64,000 nt of DNA from Microbacterium hominis. GTDB taxonomy: Bacteria; Actinomycetota; Actinomycetes; Actinomycetales; Microbacteriaceae. Location of the stretch: contig NZ_CP054038.1 of NCBI RefSeq assembly GCF_013282805.1, positions 3,410,001 to 3,474,000 of the forward strand, given 5' to 3'. Positions within the stretch are counted from its first letter, which is position 1. Every line of letters begins with the position of its first letter. A program made the translations under genes and the position numbers. Positions 7,730 through 16,848 of the stretch are shown here, one piece after another. The notes under the pieces were generated by a model. It had not been told where the DNA came from, ran no database searches, and worked only from the letters and a program-made list of their open reading frames with translations.

Positions 7730-8764
7730 GTGAGCGACCCGACGCGAACCACCCGCACTGCCGCAACCCTGCACGACGTCGCCCGCGAGGCCGGCGTCTC
7801 GCTCGCGACCGCCTCCCGCGTGCTCAACGGCTCCACCCGCAAGGTGGCGGAGAGCTATCGCGAACGCGTGCAGGCCGCGGCCGACAAGCTCGGCTACACG
7901 GCGAACCTGTCCGCGCAGGCGACCGCCCGCGGCACGGCCGCGATCGTCGCCCTGCTCGTTGCCGACATCGCCGACCCGTACTTCGGCCAGCTCGCCTCCG
8001 GCGTCGCCCGCGGCGCCGATGAGGCGGGTCTCGTGGTGACGATCGCGATCACCGAGCGCGATCCGCAGCGCGAGGTGCGCCTGGTGCGGGCGCTGCGGGG
8101 CCAGCGGCCGCGCGGACTCATCCTCGCGGCATCCCGCACCGACGAGAACGACGCGGCGGGCCTCGCTCCCGAGCTGGAGGCGTTCGCGGCGAACGGCGGC
8201 CGGGTCGTGGCCCTCGGCCGTGTCGCCGGGGACATCCGCTCGGTGCCTCTCGACAACCACGCCGGCGCGGCGGCGCTGGGCGCCCGGCTCGCGGGCCTCG
8301 GCTACCGAGACGCCGTCATCGTGGGCGCCGCCGAGGGCATCCGCACCTCCGACGACCGCATCGCCGGGTTCGCCGCCGGCTTCGGCGGGGGCGGCGGAAC
8401 GGTCCGCGAGATCGTGCGCGGTGGCTTCACGCGCGACGCCGGCTATGAGACCGGCGTGCGGCTGCTCGAAGACGGCCTCGCCGAGGGAACTCTCGTGTTC
8501 GGCATCTCCGATGTCGTCGCGATCGGCATCATGTCGGCGGTGCGCGACGCGGGCCGCAGCATCGGCGACGACATCGCGGTCGCGGGCTTCGACGACATCG
8601 CGACTGGGCGGGACATCCGCCCGGGCCTGACCACCGTGCGCGTTCCGCTCGAGGAACTCGGCCACCGCGCGCTGCGTGCCGTCGTCGACGAGGACTGGGA
8701 CGCCGACCAGGCTCCGCTCCCCCTCGAGGTCATCGTGCGCGGCAGCACCCCGCCCCGCAGCTGA
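7730..8764 (+). CDS. LacI family transcriptional regulator
   Basis: A 344-residue DNA-binding repressor with effector domain. The helix-turn-helix and hinge are at about residues 14-65 (LHDVAREAGVSLATASRVLNGSTRKV). A periplasmic-binding-protein-like sensor follows, with the usual C-terminal VAGFDDIATG and LTTVRVP blocks. The GTG start is set by a -10 box 7 bases upstream. It is followed after 19 bases by a second LacI gene that is clearly related but different in its sensor domain. Likely ligands are sugars or intermediates from the flanking operons at 3173 and 9872, which both carry LacI-type operators; which repressor controls which is unknown. Confidence 0.9.
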   Translation: MSDPTRTTRTAATLHDVAREAGVSLATASRVLNGSTRKVAESYRERVQAAADKLGYTANLSAQATARGTAAIVALLVADIADPYFGQLASGVARGADEAGLVVTIAITERDPQREVRLVRALRGQRPRGLILAASRTDENDAAGLAPELEAFAANGGRVVALGRVAGDIRSVPLDNHAGAAALGARLAGLGYRDAVIVGAAEGIRTSDDRIAGFAAGFGGGGGTVREIVRGGFTRDAGYETGVRLLEDGLAEGTLVFGISDVVAIGIMSAVRDAGRSIGDDIAVAGFDDIATGRDIRPGLTTVRVPLEELGHRALRAVVDEDWDADQAPLPLEVIVRGSTPPRS

Positions 8765-8783
8765 GTCCCGCGAGAGGAGCTCC

Positions 8784-9788
8784 ATGGCCCGCCAGCCCAA
8801 GGGCGTCACGATCACCGATGTCGCCAAGAAGGCGGGCGTGTCACTGTCGACCGTGTCACGCGCCCTCAACGGCAACCCGACCGTCGACCCCGCCCTCGTG
8901 GAGCGGGTGAGGGATGCCGCGGCCGAACTCGACTACTCCGCCAACCCCCTCGCGCGCAGCCTGGTGCTCGGCCGCACCCAGACCGTCGCCGTAGTGGTGC
9001 CCGACCTCGGCAACCCGACCTTCCAGGCGATCCTGCGAGGACTCAGCCGCGCGGCGGCCGCCGACGACTACCACGTGCTCGTCGCCGACTCGGCCGAGAG
9101 CATCGACGAGGAGCGGGCGCTCGCCGGCACCACGCGGCGGCGCACCGACGGGGTGATCCTCTGCTCGCCGCGTGTTCCGCAGGAGGAGCTCGACCGCCTC
9201 GTCGGAGGCCTGCGTCCGGTCGTGCTGGTCAATCGGTCCTCCGGTGACATCCCCTCCGTGCGCGCGGACTATCGCGCCGCGCTCGCCGATGCGCTCGCCC
9301 ATCTGCACGGGCTCGGGCACCGCCGCATCGTCTTCCTCGCCGGCGTGCAAGCGAGCGTCGCGAACACCTCTCGCCTCGAAGCGATCGCGGCCTTCCGCCA
9401 GGCCCATCCCGACACCACGATCGAGGAACTGCCGGGCGGCGTCGACTTCGACGCGGGCGCGGCTGCGGCCGACGCTGTGCTGTCGTCGGGCGCGACGGCC
9501 GCGCTCGCCTTCAACGACCTCGTGGCCATGGGGCTGCTGAGCGCCGTGCAGGCGAGGGGATGCCGCGTGCCGGCCGACCTGTCGATCGTCGGCTTCGACG
9601 ACATCCCGTTCGCCCGGTACACGACGCCTCCGCTGACGACCGCGCGCGTGCCGGCCGAGGAGCTCGGCGCCCAGGCGTGGGCGCGCATGCGCGCGCTGCT
9701 GGACGCCGCAAGCACCGTCCCGCAGCCCGCGCTGTGGCTGACCCCGGAGCTCACCGCTCGGGGGACGACCGGCCCCGCCCCCGCCTGA
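8784..9788 (+). CDS. LacI family transcriptional regulator
   Basis: A 334-residue LacI-family regulator. The helix-turn-helix ITDVAKKAGVSLSTVSRALNGNPTV starts at about residue 9, the hinge ANPLARSLVLGRTQTVAVVVP follows, and the C-terminal signature VGFDDIPFARYTTPPLTT is intact. A good ribosome site (GAGAGGAG) precedes the ATG, unlike the leaderless first lacI gene, so it is probably read from that gene's transcript. A new operator and a Gfo/Idh operon begin 83 bases downstream, making this protein the best candidate regulator of that operon. Confidence 0.9.
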   Translation: MARQPKGVTITDVAKKAGVSLSTVSRALNGNPTVDPALVERVRDAAAELDYSANPLARSLVLGRTQTVAVVVPDLGNPTFQAILRGLSRAAAADDYHVLVADSAESIDEERALAGTTRRRTDGVILCSPRVPQEELDRLVGGLRPVVLVNRSSGDIPSVRADYRAALADALAHLHGLGHRRIVFLAGVQASVANTSRLEAIAAFRQAHPDTTIEELPGGVDFDAGAAAADAVLSSGATAALAFNDLVAMGLLSAVQARGCRVPADLSIVGFDDIPFARYTTPPLTTARVPAEELGAQAWARMRALLDAASTVPQPALWLTPELTARGTTGPAPA

Positions 9789-9839
9789 CCGGCCCACGCG
9801 GCATCCATCACGCTCCCCCGCGTCTCCGCCACCCCGTGA

Positions 9840-9859
9840 TACTCTGAGAAAACGTTTCC
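9840..9859 (+). promoter_or_regulatory. -10 box overlapping a LacI-type operator
   Basis: TACTCT (9840-9845) fits a -10 box and is followed at once by the operator-like palindrome GAAAACGTTTCC (9848-9859), centred 18 bases before the ATG at 9872. A repressor bound there would block transcription start. The ribosome site GAAGGAG follows at 9862-9868. Confidence 0.6.
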
Positions 9860-9871
9860 TGAAGGAGTGAG

Positions 9872-11222
9872 ATGAGTCACCGTCGTTACGCCCTGGTCGG
9901 GGCCGGCGCCCGCGCGCAGATGTACGTCGACGCGATCCTGCACACGTATGCGGATCGTGCCGAGCTGGTCGCGATCGTGGAGCCGAACCCGGTGCGCGCA
10001 CAGTTCTACGTCGATCTGGTGACCGCCGCGGGCAGCCCCGCGCCGGTGGTCGCCGGCCCCGACGACCTCGAGACGGTCATCGCCGAACAGCGGATCGACC
10101 GGGTCATCATCTGCGCCCGCGACGACAAGCACGCCGAGCTCATCGTGCGGTCGCTCGATGCCGGGGCCGACGTCGTCGTCGAGAAGCCCCTCACCATCGA
10201 CGGGCCGTCCGCCGCGGCGATCGAGGACGCCATCGACCGCACCGGCCGCGAGGTCGTCATCACGTTCAACTACCGCTACTCCCCCGCAACTCCGCGCTGC
10301 GTCAGGTCATCCAGGACGGCACGATCGGGCAGGTCACCTCGATCGACTTCTCGTGGATGCTGGACACCAAGCACGGTGCGGACTACTTCCGCCGCTGGCA
10401 CCGCGACAAGAAGAACGCCGGCGGTCTCCTCGTCCACAAATCCAGCCACCACTTCGACCTGGTGAACTGGTGGATCCGCTCCGCCCCGCGTCGCGTGTAC
10501 GCCTCCGGCGGGCTGAAGTTCTACGGGGCCGACAACGCCGCCGAGCGCGGCATCACCGGCCGCGCCGCCCGCGGCACCCACGACGGCGCCGACGCGTTCG
10601 ACCTCGACCTGCGCGACGACGAGCGCCTCAAGGCGCTGTACCTCGATGCCGAGCAGCACGACGGCTACCTCCGAGACCTCGACGTGTTCAGCGACGGCAT
10701 CACCATCGAGGACAACCTCGCCCTCGTCGTCGACTACCTCTCCGGCGCCACCCTGTCCTACTCCCTCAACGCCCACGCCCCTGGGAGGGATACCGGGTCG
10801 CCGTCAACGGCACCGAAGGACGCGCCGAGCTGGAGGTGATCGAGCGCGGCGCCGTGCTCGCCGACGAGGGACTCCACCCGGTGCTCGACCCCTCCGCGAC
10901 CGATGCCGGCTCCTCCGGGTCGCTGCGCCCCGAGGGCGAACGCCTGCTCGTGCAGCGGCACTGGGAGGCCGCCTACGAGGTCGAGATCGTGAACCAGGCC
11001 GGCGGCCACGGCGGCGGCGACCGGCTGCTGCTGGCCGACGTGTTCGAGGGCGCCGACCCGACCGATCCGCTCGCCCGCGCCGCGGACTGGCGCGACGGCG
11101 TCCGCTCGATCGCCACGGGCATCGCCGGCAACATCTCGCTCGAGACGGGGCTCCCGGTCGAGGTCGCCGACCTCGGCGTGCGCTTCCTCCTCGCCGACGC
11201 CGTCGCCAAGGCCGGGCGATGA
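9872..11222 (+). pseudogene. Gfo/Idh/MocA oxidoreductase, two frame breaks
   Basis: One 450-residue dehydrogenase is spread over three frames. Residues up to NYRYSP (about 10280) are in the first frame: Rossmann start YALVGAGARAQMY and EKP in VVVEKPLTID. Restoring one C in the run 10281-10285 gives RNSALRQ and leads into the second frame. Restoring one C in 10778-10781 gives WEGYRVA and leads into the third, which ends at 11222. With both bases restored the length divides by three and the whole family domain is present. It is therefore probably an intact gene with sequencing errors, though real decay cannot be excluded. It opens the operon leading to 2-oxoglutarate and probably oxidises its sugar substrate. 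Confidence 0.82.
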
Positions 11223-12172
11223 GCCGCATCGTCGTCACCGGCGGAGCCGGGCGCCTCGGGCGCAGCCTCGTGCGCGGACTCGCCGACGCGGGGCACGAGC
11301 TCGTCTCGCTCGATCGCGCCGTCTCCGACGCGACCGAGCTCGCCGGCATCGAGCAGGTCGCCGTCGACCTCACCGACGCGGATGCCGCGCACGCCGCCGT
11401 CGCGGGCGCCCGCGCCGACGCGCTCATCCACCTGGCGGCCATCGCGGTGCCCTTCAGCGCCCCCGAAGACGTCATCATCCGCACCAACGCGGCGCTGGCC
11501 GTCAACGCGATCGGTGCGGGCGTCGCCGCCGGCATCCCCAAGATCGTCGCCGCGTCCAGCCCCACGGTGCTCGGCTACAACGCCCCTGCGGGGTGGCTGC
11601 CCGACCGGTTCCCGCTCGACGAGGACACCGCGCCGAAGCCGTGGAACGCGTACGCCCTGTCGAAGCACCTCGTCGAGCAGACGCTCGCGATGTTCGCCCG
11701 CCAGACCGGCGACGCGACGCGGTTCGCGGCGTTCCGCCCGTGCTACGTGATCGCGCCCGAGGAATGGCGGGGCGCCCTCACCCAGCAGGGCCACACCGTT
11801 CTCGAGCGGCTCGCCGACCCGGCGCTGTCGGCGCCCGCGCTGTTCAACTACGTCGATGCGCGCGACGTGGCGTCTTTCATCGACACGCTGCTGCACGCGC
11901 TGCCGGAGATCCCCAACGCCGAGGTGTTCTTCGTAGGCGCCGACGACGCCCTCGCCCGCCGGCCGCTGGCCGAACTGCTCCCGCAGTTCGTTCCCGGCTC
12001 CGAGACCCTGGCGGCACACCTCACCGGCACCGCGCCCGCATTCTCGAACGCCAAGGCCGCGCGCCTGCTCGGCTGGCGTCCGGCGCGCACCTGGCGCGGC
12101 GAACTGGGCGAGAGCCCGGTCGACGCCTTTGCCACCCCCGCCGCCCCGACCCGAAAGGACGTGCTGGCGTGA
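11219..12172 (+). CDS. NAD(P)-dependent epimerase/dehydrogenase (extended SDR)
   Basis: A 317-residue extended short-chain dehydrogenase. TGGAGRLGRSLVRGL (about 7-21) is the Gly-rich NAD(P) loop, LIHLAAIAVPFS and AASSPTVLGY hold the later Rossmann strands and a Ser-rich segment, and NAYALSKHLVEQ contains the catalytic YxxxK. Start and previous stop overlap as ATGA. With a sugar-acid dehydratase, KdgD and semialdehyde dehydrogenase downstream, oxidation of an aldose or uronate C1 (as uronate dehydrogenase, also an extended SDR, does) is plausible but not proven. Confidence 0.82.
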   Translation: MSRIVVTGGAGRLGRSLVRGLADAGHELVSLDRAVSDATELAGIEQVAVDLTDADAAHAAVAGARADALIHLAAIAVPFSAPEDVIIRTNAALAVNAIGAGVAAGIPKIVAASSPTVLGYNAPAGWLPDRFPLDEDTAPKPWNAYALSKHLVEQTLAMFARQTGDATRFAAFRPCYVIAPEEWRGALTQQGHTVLERLADPALSAPALFNYVDARDVASFIDTLLHALPEIPNAEVFFVGADDALARRPLAELLPQFVPGSETLAAHLTGTAPAFSNAKAARLLGWRPARTWRGELGESPVDAFATPAAPTRKDVLA

Positions 12173-13068
12173 ACTTCGACGGCATCCTCTTCTTCCCCGT
12201 CACCCCCTTCGACGCCGACGGCCGCGTCGACGACGACCTGCTCCGCCAGCACGTGTCGACGACCCTCGAGCACTCCCCGGGCGGCGTCTTCCCCGCCTGC
12301 GGCACGGGCGAGTTCCACGCCCTCTCGGCCGATGAGGCTGCGCACGTCGTGCGGGTCGCCACCGAGACCGTCGCGGGCCGCGTGCCCGTGGTCGCCGGCA
12401 CCGGCGGTCCGCTCGGCCAGGCCGTGGCCCTCGCGAAGTCGGCGGCGGATGCCGGCGCCGACGCCCTGCTGGTGCTGCCGCCCTACCTGGTCGGCGGCCC
12501 GCAGGCGGGACTCGTCGCCTACGTCGAAGCCGTCGCGGCGGCATCCGATCTCCCCGTCGTCATTTACCACCGCGGCACCGCGCAGTACTCCGTCGAGTCC
12601 GTTCGCCGGCTCGCCCGAAATCCGAAGGTCGTCGGCTTCAAGGACGGCGTGGGCGACGTCGGACTCGCGCAGCAGATCGTGCGCGCGGTCGCCGAGGAGG
12701 GCCGCGACGACTTCGCGTTCTTCAACGGCCTGCTCACGGCGGAGCTCAGTCAGGGCGCCTACCGCGGCATCGGCATCCCGCTGTACTCGTCGGCGGCCTT
12801 CGCGATGATCCCCGAGGTGGCGAACGCGTATTACCGCGCGTACGTCGACGGCGACGAGGCGCGCCGCGCGGAGCTGCTCGACGGCTTCTACGCGCCGCTC
12901 GTGCGTCTGCGCGACGAGACCCCGGGGTTCGGCGTCTCGCTCATCAAGGCGGGGCTGCGGCTGAGCGGCCTGGCCGTCGGCCCGGTGCGGGCACCCCTCG
13001 TCGACCCGACCCCCGCACAGGAGGAGCGCCTCGCCGACATCCTCGCCGCGGGACGGGAACTGCTGTGA
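12169..13068 (+). CDS. kdgD: 5-dehydro-4-deoxyglucarate dehydratase-like (DHDPS superfamily)
   Basis: A 299-residue class-I aldolase-type TIM barrel. Known KdgD dehydrates and decarboxylates 5-keto-4-deoxyglucarate to 2-oxoglutarate semialdehyde. GTGEFHALS (near residue 44) is the family's carboxylate-binding motif, Tyr133 lies in YHRG, and the Schiff-base Lys158 lies in GFKDGVGD, a spacing typical of DHDPS enzymes. The GTG overlaps the previous stop as GTGA, with an AAAGGA ribosome site. The downstream gene encodes the dehydrogenase that would consume the product, supporting the call. L-2-keto-3-deoxyarabonate dehydratase is the main alternative: same superfamily and same product. Confidence 0.8.
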   Translation: MNFDGILFFPVTPFDADGRVDDDLLRQHVSTTLEHSPGGVFPACGTGEFHALSADEAAHVVRVATETVAGRVPVVAGTGGPLGQAVALAKSAADAGADALLVLPPYLVGGPQAGLVAYVEAVAAASDLPVVIYHRGTAQYSVESVRRLARNPKVVGFKDGVGDVGLAQQIVRAVAEEGRDDFAFFNGLLTAELSQGAYRGIGIPLYSSAAFAMIPEVANAYYRAYVDGDEARRAELLDGFYAPLVRLRDETPGFGVSLIKAGLRLSGLAVGPVRAPLVDPTPAQEERLADILAAGRELL

Positions 13069-14198
13069 CCCTGCCCTCACCGACGATGGATGCCGCGGGT
13101 GCGGCGACCTCCGCGACGATCGCCTCGTTCGACACGCGGCTCGTGCGGGTTCCGCTCACGCGCCCGTGGGCGGCCGACGTGACCTCGGTCGGGGTCGTGG
13201 CCACCCACGTCGTGCGCTCGGACGGCGTCGAAGGCTGGGGCTTCTCGTGGACGCCGCAGATCGGCGCCGAGGCCGTGCACGCCCTGCTCGCGCACGACAT
13301 CACCGCGTTCGCGGTCGGGCGCTCGGCCGCCCCCGACGAGATGTGGCTGCCGGCCTGGCAGCACCTGCACGAGGCGGGCGGCGGCGGGGTGACCACCATC
13401 GCCCTCGCGGGGCTCGACCTCGCCCTGTGGGACGCCGCCGCCCGTGCCGCCCACACGTCGGTGTCGACGCTGCTCGGCCGCACCCGATCGAGCGTGCGCG
13501 CCTACGGGTCGGGCGTGAACCTCCACTACAGCGAGGACGAACTGGTCGCCCAGGTGCGCCGGTGGGTGGAGGCCGGGTTCGACGCCGTCAAGGTGAAGGT
13601 CGGCAAGCCCGACGTGCACGAGGACCTCGACCGCATGGAGGCCGTGCGCGAGGTGCTGGGGCCCGACCGCGCCCTGATGATCGACGCGAACCAGCGCTGG
13701 GACCTCGAGCGTGCGACGCGCTCCCTCGAGGTGCTCGCCGCCGTCGCCCCCGCCTGGATCGAGGAGCCCCTCCGCGCCGACGACCTGGCCGGGCACGCGG
13801 AGCTCGCCGCGCGGCTGCGCTCGTCGAGCGGCATCCCGATCGCGGTCGGCGAGAACCTGCACACCGCCTATCGCTTCGACGACTTCCTGCGCACCGGGGC
13901 CGCGCAGATCGTGCAGCCCAATGTCGTGCGCGTGGGCGGGATCACGCCGTTCCTGGAGGTCGCGCGGATCTCCGCCGCGCACGGTGCGGCCCTGCACCCG
14001 CACCTGCTGCCCGAGCTCTCGGGCCCGCTCGCCCTGACCCTTCCCGACGTGCCGGGCGTGCCCGCGCCGATGGCCGAGGACGTGGAGGATGCCGGCTTCG
14101 GCGCCCTCGGCGCACTGCAGGACCCCTCGCCCGTCGCGATCGCCGACGGCACGCTCATCGAGGTCAACCACGTCGGCCTCGGCATCCGCTTCTCCTGA
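13065..14198 (+). CDS. Enolase-superfamily sugar-acid dehydratase (mandelate racemase/MLE type)
   Basis: A 377-residue enolase-superfamily enzyme with a capping domain and a barrel. DAVKVKVG carries the KxK base pair, metal ligands fit LMIDANQRW, WIEEPL and AVGENLH, and HPHLLPE supplies a possible catalytic His. Such enzymes abstract a proton alpha to a carboxylate and usually dehydrate aldonic or aldaric acids. Between KdgD and the semialdehyde dehydrogenase it probably makes the 2-keto-3-deoxy acid, in the role of glucarate, galactarate or pentonate dehydratase. The start overlaps the previous stop as GTGA. Confidence 0.83.
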   Translation: MTLPSPTMDAAGAATSATIASFDTRLVRVPLTRPWAADVTSVGVVATHVVRSDGVEGWGFSWTPQIGAEAVHALLAHDITAFAVGRSAAPDEMWLPAWQHLHEAGGGGVTTIALAGLDLALWDAAARAAHTSVSTLLGRTRSSVRAYGSGVNLHYSEDELVAQVRRWVEAGFDAVKVKVGKPDVHEDLDRMEAVREVLGPDRALMIDANQRWDLERATRSLEVLAAVAPAWIEEPLRADDLAGHAELAARLRSSSGIPIAVGENLHTAYRFDDFLRTGAAQIVQPNVVRVGGITPFLEVARISAAHGAALHPHLLPELSGPLALTLPDVPGVPAPMAEDVEDAGFGALGALQDPSPVAIADGTLIEVNHVGLGIRFS

Positions 14199-14222
14199 TT
14201 CTCGACCGAGAGGACTCCCCCG

Positions 14223-15683
14223 ATGACCACCCTCACCGCGACCACCACCGTCGAGCAGCTCGACGCGCTCGCACAGGCCGCCGAGGCGGCGGCCCCGGTC
14301 TGGCGCGCAGCCGATGCCGCCACGCGCGCCTCCTGGCTGCGCGCCGCGGCCGACGCCCTCGACGCCGCGATCGACGAGCTGGTCGCGATCGCCGACGAGG
14401 AGACCCGGCTCGGCGAGACCCGCCTGCGCGGCGAGGTCGGCCGCACGAGCGGACAGCTGCGCCTGTTCGCCACCGTCGTCGAGGAGGGCTCGTACCTCGA
14501 GCTCACCATCGACGACGCCGACCCGTCGGCCACTCCGCCCCGCCCCGAACTGCGCCGCATGCTGACCGGCGTCGGCCCCGTGGCGGTGTTCTCGGCCTCC
14601 AACTTCCCGTTCGCCTTCTCCGTCGCCGGCGGCGACACGGCCTCGGCACTCGCCGCCGGCAACCCGGTGATCGTGAAGGCCCACTCGGGCCACCCGCGGC
14701 TGTCGGAGCGGACGGCCGAGGTCGTCGCCGCGGCCCTGGTCGCCGCCGGCGCACCGGAGGGCTCGCTGACGCTGGTCACCGGGCGCGAGGCCGGCAACGC
14801 CCTCGTGCAGCACCCGGTCATCCAGGCGGCGGGCTTCACCGGATCGGTCGCGGGCGGGCGCGCGCTGTTCGACCTCGCATCGGGGCGCCCCGACCCCATC
14901 CCCTTCTACGGCGAGCTCGGCTCGGTGAACCCGGTGGTCCTCACCCCCGCCGCCGTCATCGCGCGCGGCGAGGCGCTCGCCCAGGGGCTCGTCGGCTCGT
15001 TCACCCTCGGCGTCGGGCAGTTCTGCACGAAGCCGGGCGTCGTGTTCGTGCCCGAGGGCGCGGGCTTCGAGGCGCTCGTCGCCGGCTTCGCCGCCGGCGC
15101 GGCCGGCGGGCCGCTGCTGACCGATCGCATCACCGACGCGTTCCCGTCGGGCATCGCGCACCTGGAGGCCGACCCCTCGGTCGCCATCGTGGCGCAGGGT
15201 CTGCCCGCCGCCGACGACGCCGCGCGCCCCGTGGTGCTGTCGACGGATGCCGCGGCCGTCGCCGCGCGCCCGGAGACGCTGCTGGAGGAGTGCTTCGGCC
15301 CGGTGACGCTGCTCGTGCGCTACGCGTCGCAGGACGACCTGCTCGCGGCGCTGCGCGCCGTGCCCGGATCGCTCACCGCCACGCTCCACAGCGAAGACGG
15401 CGACGAGGTCGACGACGTGCTCGCGGTGCTCGAGCGACGCGCCGGCCGTGTGCTGTTCGCGGGCTGGCCGACGGGAGTCGCGGTCACGTGGTCGCAGCAC
15501 CACGGCGGACCGTGGCCGGCGACGACGTCGCTGCACACGTCGGTGGGTGCCACCGCGATCCGCCGGTTCCTGCGGCCGGTCGTGTTCCAGGACGCCCCCG
15601 AGCGGCTGCTGCCCCCGGTGCTGCGCGAGAGCGCGCTGGCCGCGCTGCCGCACCGCCGCAACGGCGTGCTGCGCGTACCCTAG
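14223..15683 (+). CDS. Aldehyde dehydrogenase, probable 2-oxoglutarate semialdehyde dehydrogenase
   Basis: A 486-residue aldehyde dehydrogenase with catalytic Cys268 in TLGVGQFCTKPG and general-base Glu in PIPFYGELGSVNP. FSASNFPFAFSVAGGDTASALAAGNPVIVKAH is the cofactor-binding stretch, and FGPVTLLVRY lies near the end. The GELGSVNP and GQFCTKPG context matches the NADP-dependent 2-oxoglutarate-semialdehyde branch, which oxidises 2,5-dioxopentanoate to 2-oxoglutarate. It has its own GAGAGGA ribosome site after a 24-base gap and is the last gene of the operon; the convergent glycerate kinase ends 10 bases beyond its stop. Confidence 0.87.
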   Translation: MTTLTATTTVEQLDALAQAAEAAAPVWRAADAATRASWLRAAADALDAAIDELVAIADEETRLGETRLRGEVGRTSGQLRLFATVVEEGSYLELTIDDADPSATPPRPELRRMLTGVGPVAVFSASNFPFAFSVAGGDTASALAAGNPVIVKAHSGHPRLSERTAEVVAAALVAAGAPEGSLTLVTGREAGNALVQHPVIQAAGFTGSVAGGRALFDLASGRPDPIPFYGELGSVNPVVLTPAAVIARGEALAQGLVGSFTLGVGQFCTKPGVVFVPEGAGFEALVAGFAAGAAGGPLLTDRITDAFPSGIAHLEADPSVAIVAQGLPAADDAARPVVLSTDAAAVAARPETLLEECFGPVTLLVRYASQDDLLAALRAVPGSLTATLHSEDGDEVDDVLAVLERRAGRVLFAGWPTGVAVTWSQHHGGPWPATTSLHTSVGATAIRRFLRPVVFQDAPERLLPPVLRESALAALPHRRNGVLRVP

Positions 15684-15693
15684 GGCGCGCCAG

Positions 15694-16827
15694 TCAGCCG
15701 CCGAGCGTCGTCGCGAGGCGCGCCCCGGCGGCGCGCAGCCATGTCGCCGGCTCCGCCATCGCGGCCTCGGGTGAACCCGCGAGGGTCGTCAGCGACACCG
15801 CCTCGGCGAACGCCGTCACGTCGGCGTCGGCGGTGATCCGCCCCGCGACGAGCGCGACGGGAACACCCGCGTCTTCGGCGAGCGCGCCCACGTGCGCGGG
15901 AACCTTGCCGGCCGCCGACTGCCCGTCGAACGACCCCTCGCCGGTGATCACGTGGGATGCCGCCTCCACGGCGTCGTGCAGGCCGATCAGCTCCGCGACC
16001 GCCGGAGAGCCCGGCACGAGCGACGCGCCCCACGCGATGAGGCCGAATCCGGTGCCGCCTGCCGCCCCGGCGCCCGGCGTCGACGGGTCGGCGCGGCCCG
16101 GACCGACGAGATCGGCGAATCGGGCGAGCGCGGCATCCAGCCGCACGACATCGTCGGGACGTGCCCCCTTCTGAGGGCCGAACACCGCGGCCGCGCCCCA
16201 CGCGCCGAGGAGCGGATTGGTGACGTCGCTCAGCACCTGCACCCCACCCGCGGGAAGCGCGGCAAGACCCGACAGGTCGATCGCGGCGACGGCAGCGAGC
16301 CCGCGCCCGCCCGGTGGGACCGGCAGCCCCGCCCGGTCGACGGCGGTGGCGCCGAGCGCGCGCAGCATCCCGAGTCCGCCGTCGGTCGACGAGCTGGATC
16401 CTATGCCGAGCACGAGCCGGCTCACGCCGTGCGCCAGCGCCGCGGCGATCGCCTCGCCGAACCCGCGGGTGTCGGCGTCGAGCGGGCGCAGTCGCTGCGG
16501 TGCACCGAGCAGCTCGATGCCGCTCGTGGAGGCGAGTTCGACCACCGCGGTCCCCGCCGGCGCGTCAGGGGTGGGCGGGAGAAGGAGCCAGGATGCCGCC
16601 ACCGGCGACGCCTCGGGACCGGTCACGGTCACCGGCATTCGCCGGGCACCGGGCACTGCGGCCGCGAACGCATCGAGCGTGCCCTCGCCCCCGTCGGCCA
16701 TCGGCCGGAGCCGGATCCGGTCGTCGGGGCGGGCCGAAGTCCACCCCTCGGCGAGGGCGGCTGCGGCGGAGGCAGCGGGGATCGACCCCTTGAAGCTGTC
16801 CGGGGCGATCACGACCGTGTGCGGCAT
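15694..16827 (-). CDS. Glycerate kinase (GlxK/GarK family)
   Basis: A 377-residue type-2 glycerate kinase that phosphorylates D-glycerate with ATP. It opens with VVIAPDSFKGSIPA, the family signature, and contains RPMADGGEGT, GIGSSSSTDGGLGML and ITGEGSFDGQS, conserved loops around the active site. The ATG at 16827 is chosen because the signature starts 6 residues later and a GGGGG ribosome-site-like run precedes it; the frame is open further upstream but that stretch is not protein-like. A LacI-type operator lies 22 bases upstream. The gene is separated from galE by 82 bases and probably has its own promoter. It would salvage glycerate from sugar-acid breakdown. Confidence 0.9.
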   Translation of the reverse strand: MPHTVVIAPDSFKGSIPAASAAAALAEGWTSARPDDRIRLRPMADGGEGTLDAFAAAVPGARRMPVTVTGPEASPVAASWLLLPPTPDAPAGTAVVELASTSGIELLGAPQRLRPLDADTRGFGEAIAAALAHGVSRLVLGIGSSSSTDGGLGMLRALGATAVDRAGLPVPPGGRGLAAVAAIDLSGLAALPAGGVQVLSDVTNPLLGAWGAAAVFGPQKGARPDDVVRLDAALARFADLVGPGRADPSTPGAGAAGGTGFGLIAWGASLVPGSPAVAELIGLHDAVEAASHVITGEGSFDGQSAAGKVPAHVGALAEDAGVPVALVAGRITADADVTAFAEAVSLTTLAGSPEAAMAEPATWLRAAGARLATTLGG

Positions 16828-16848
16828 CCCCCCATTCTGGCCGACACG

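Noticed and set aside
10281-10781. Programmed ribosomal frameshifting in the Gfo/Idh gene
   Set aside because: No slippery heptamer or following hairpin, two separate events would be needed, and the same one-base loss at G/C runs occurs in two other genes.
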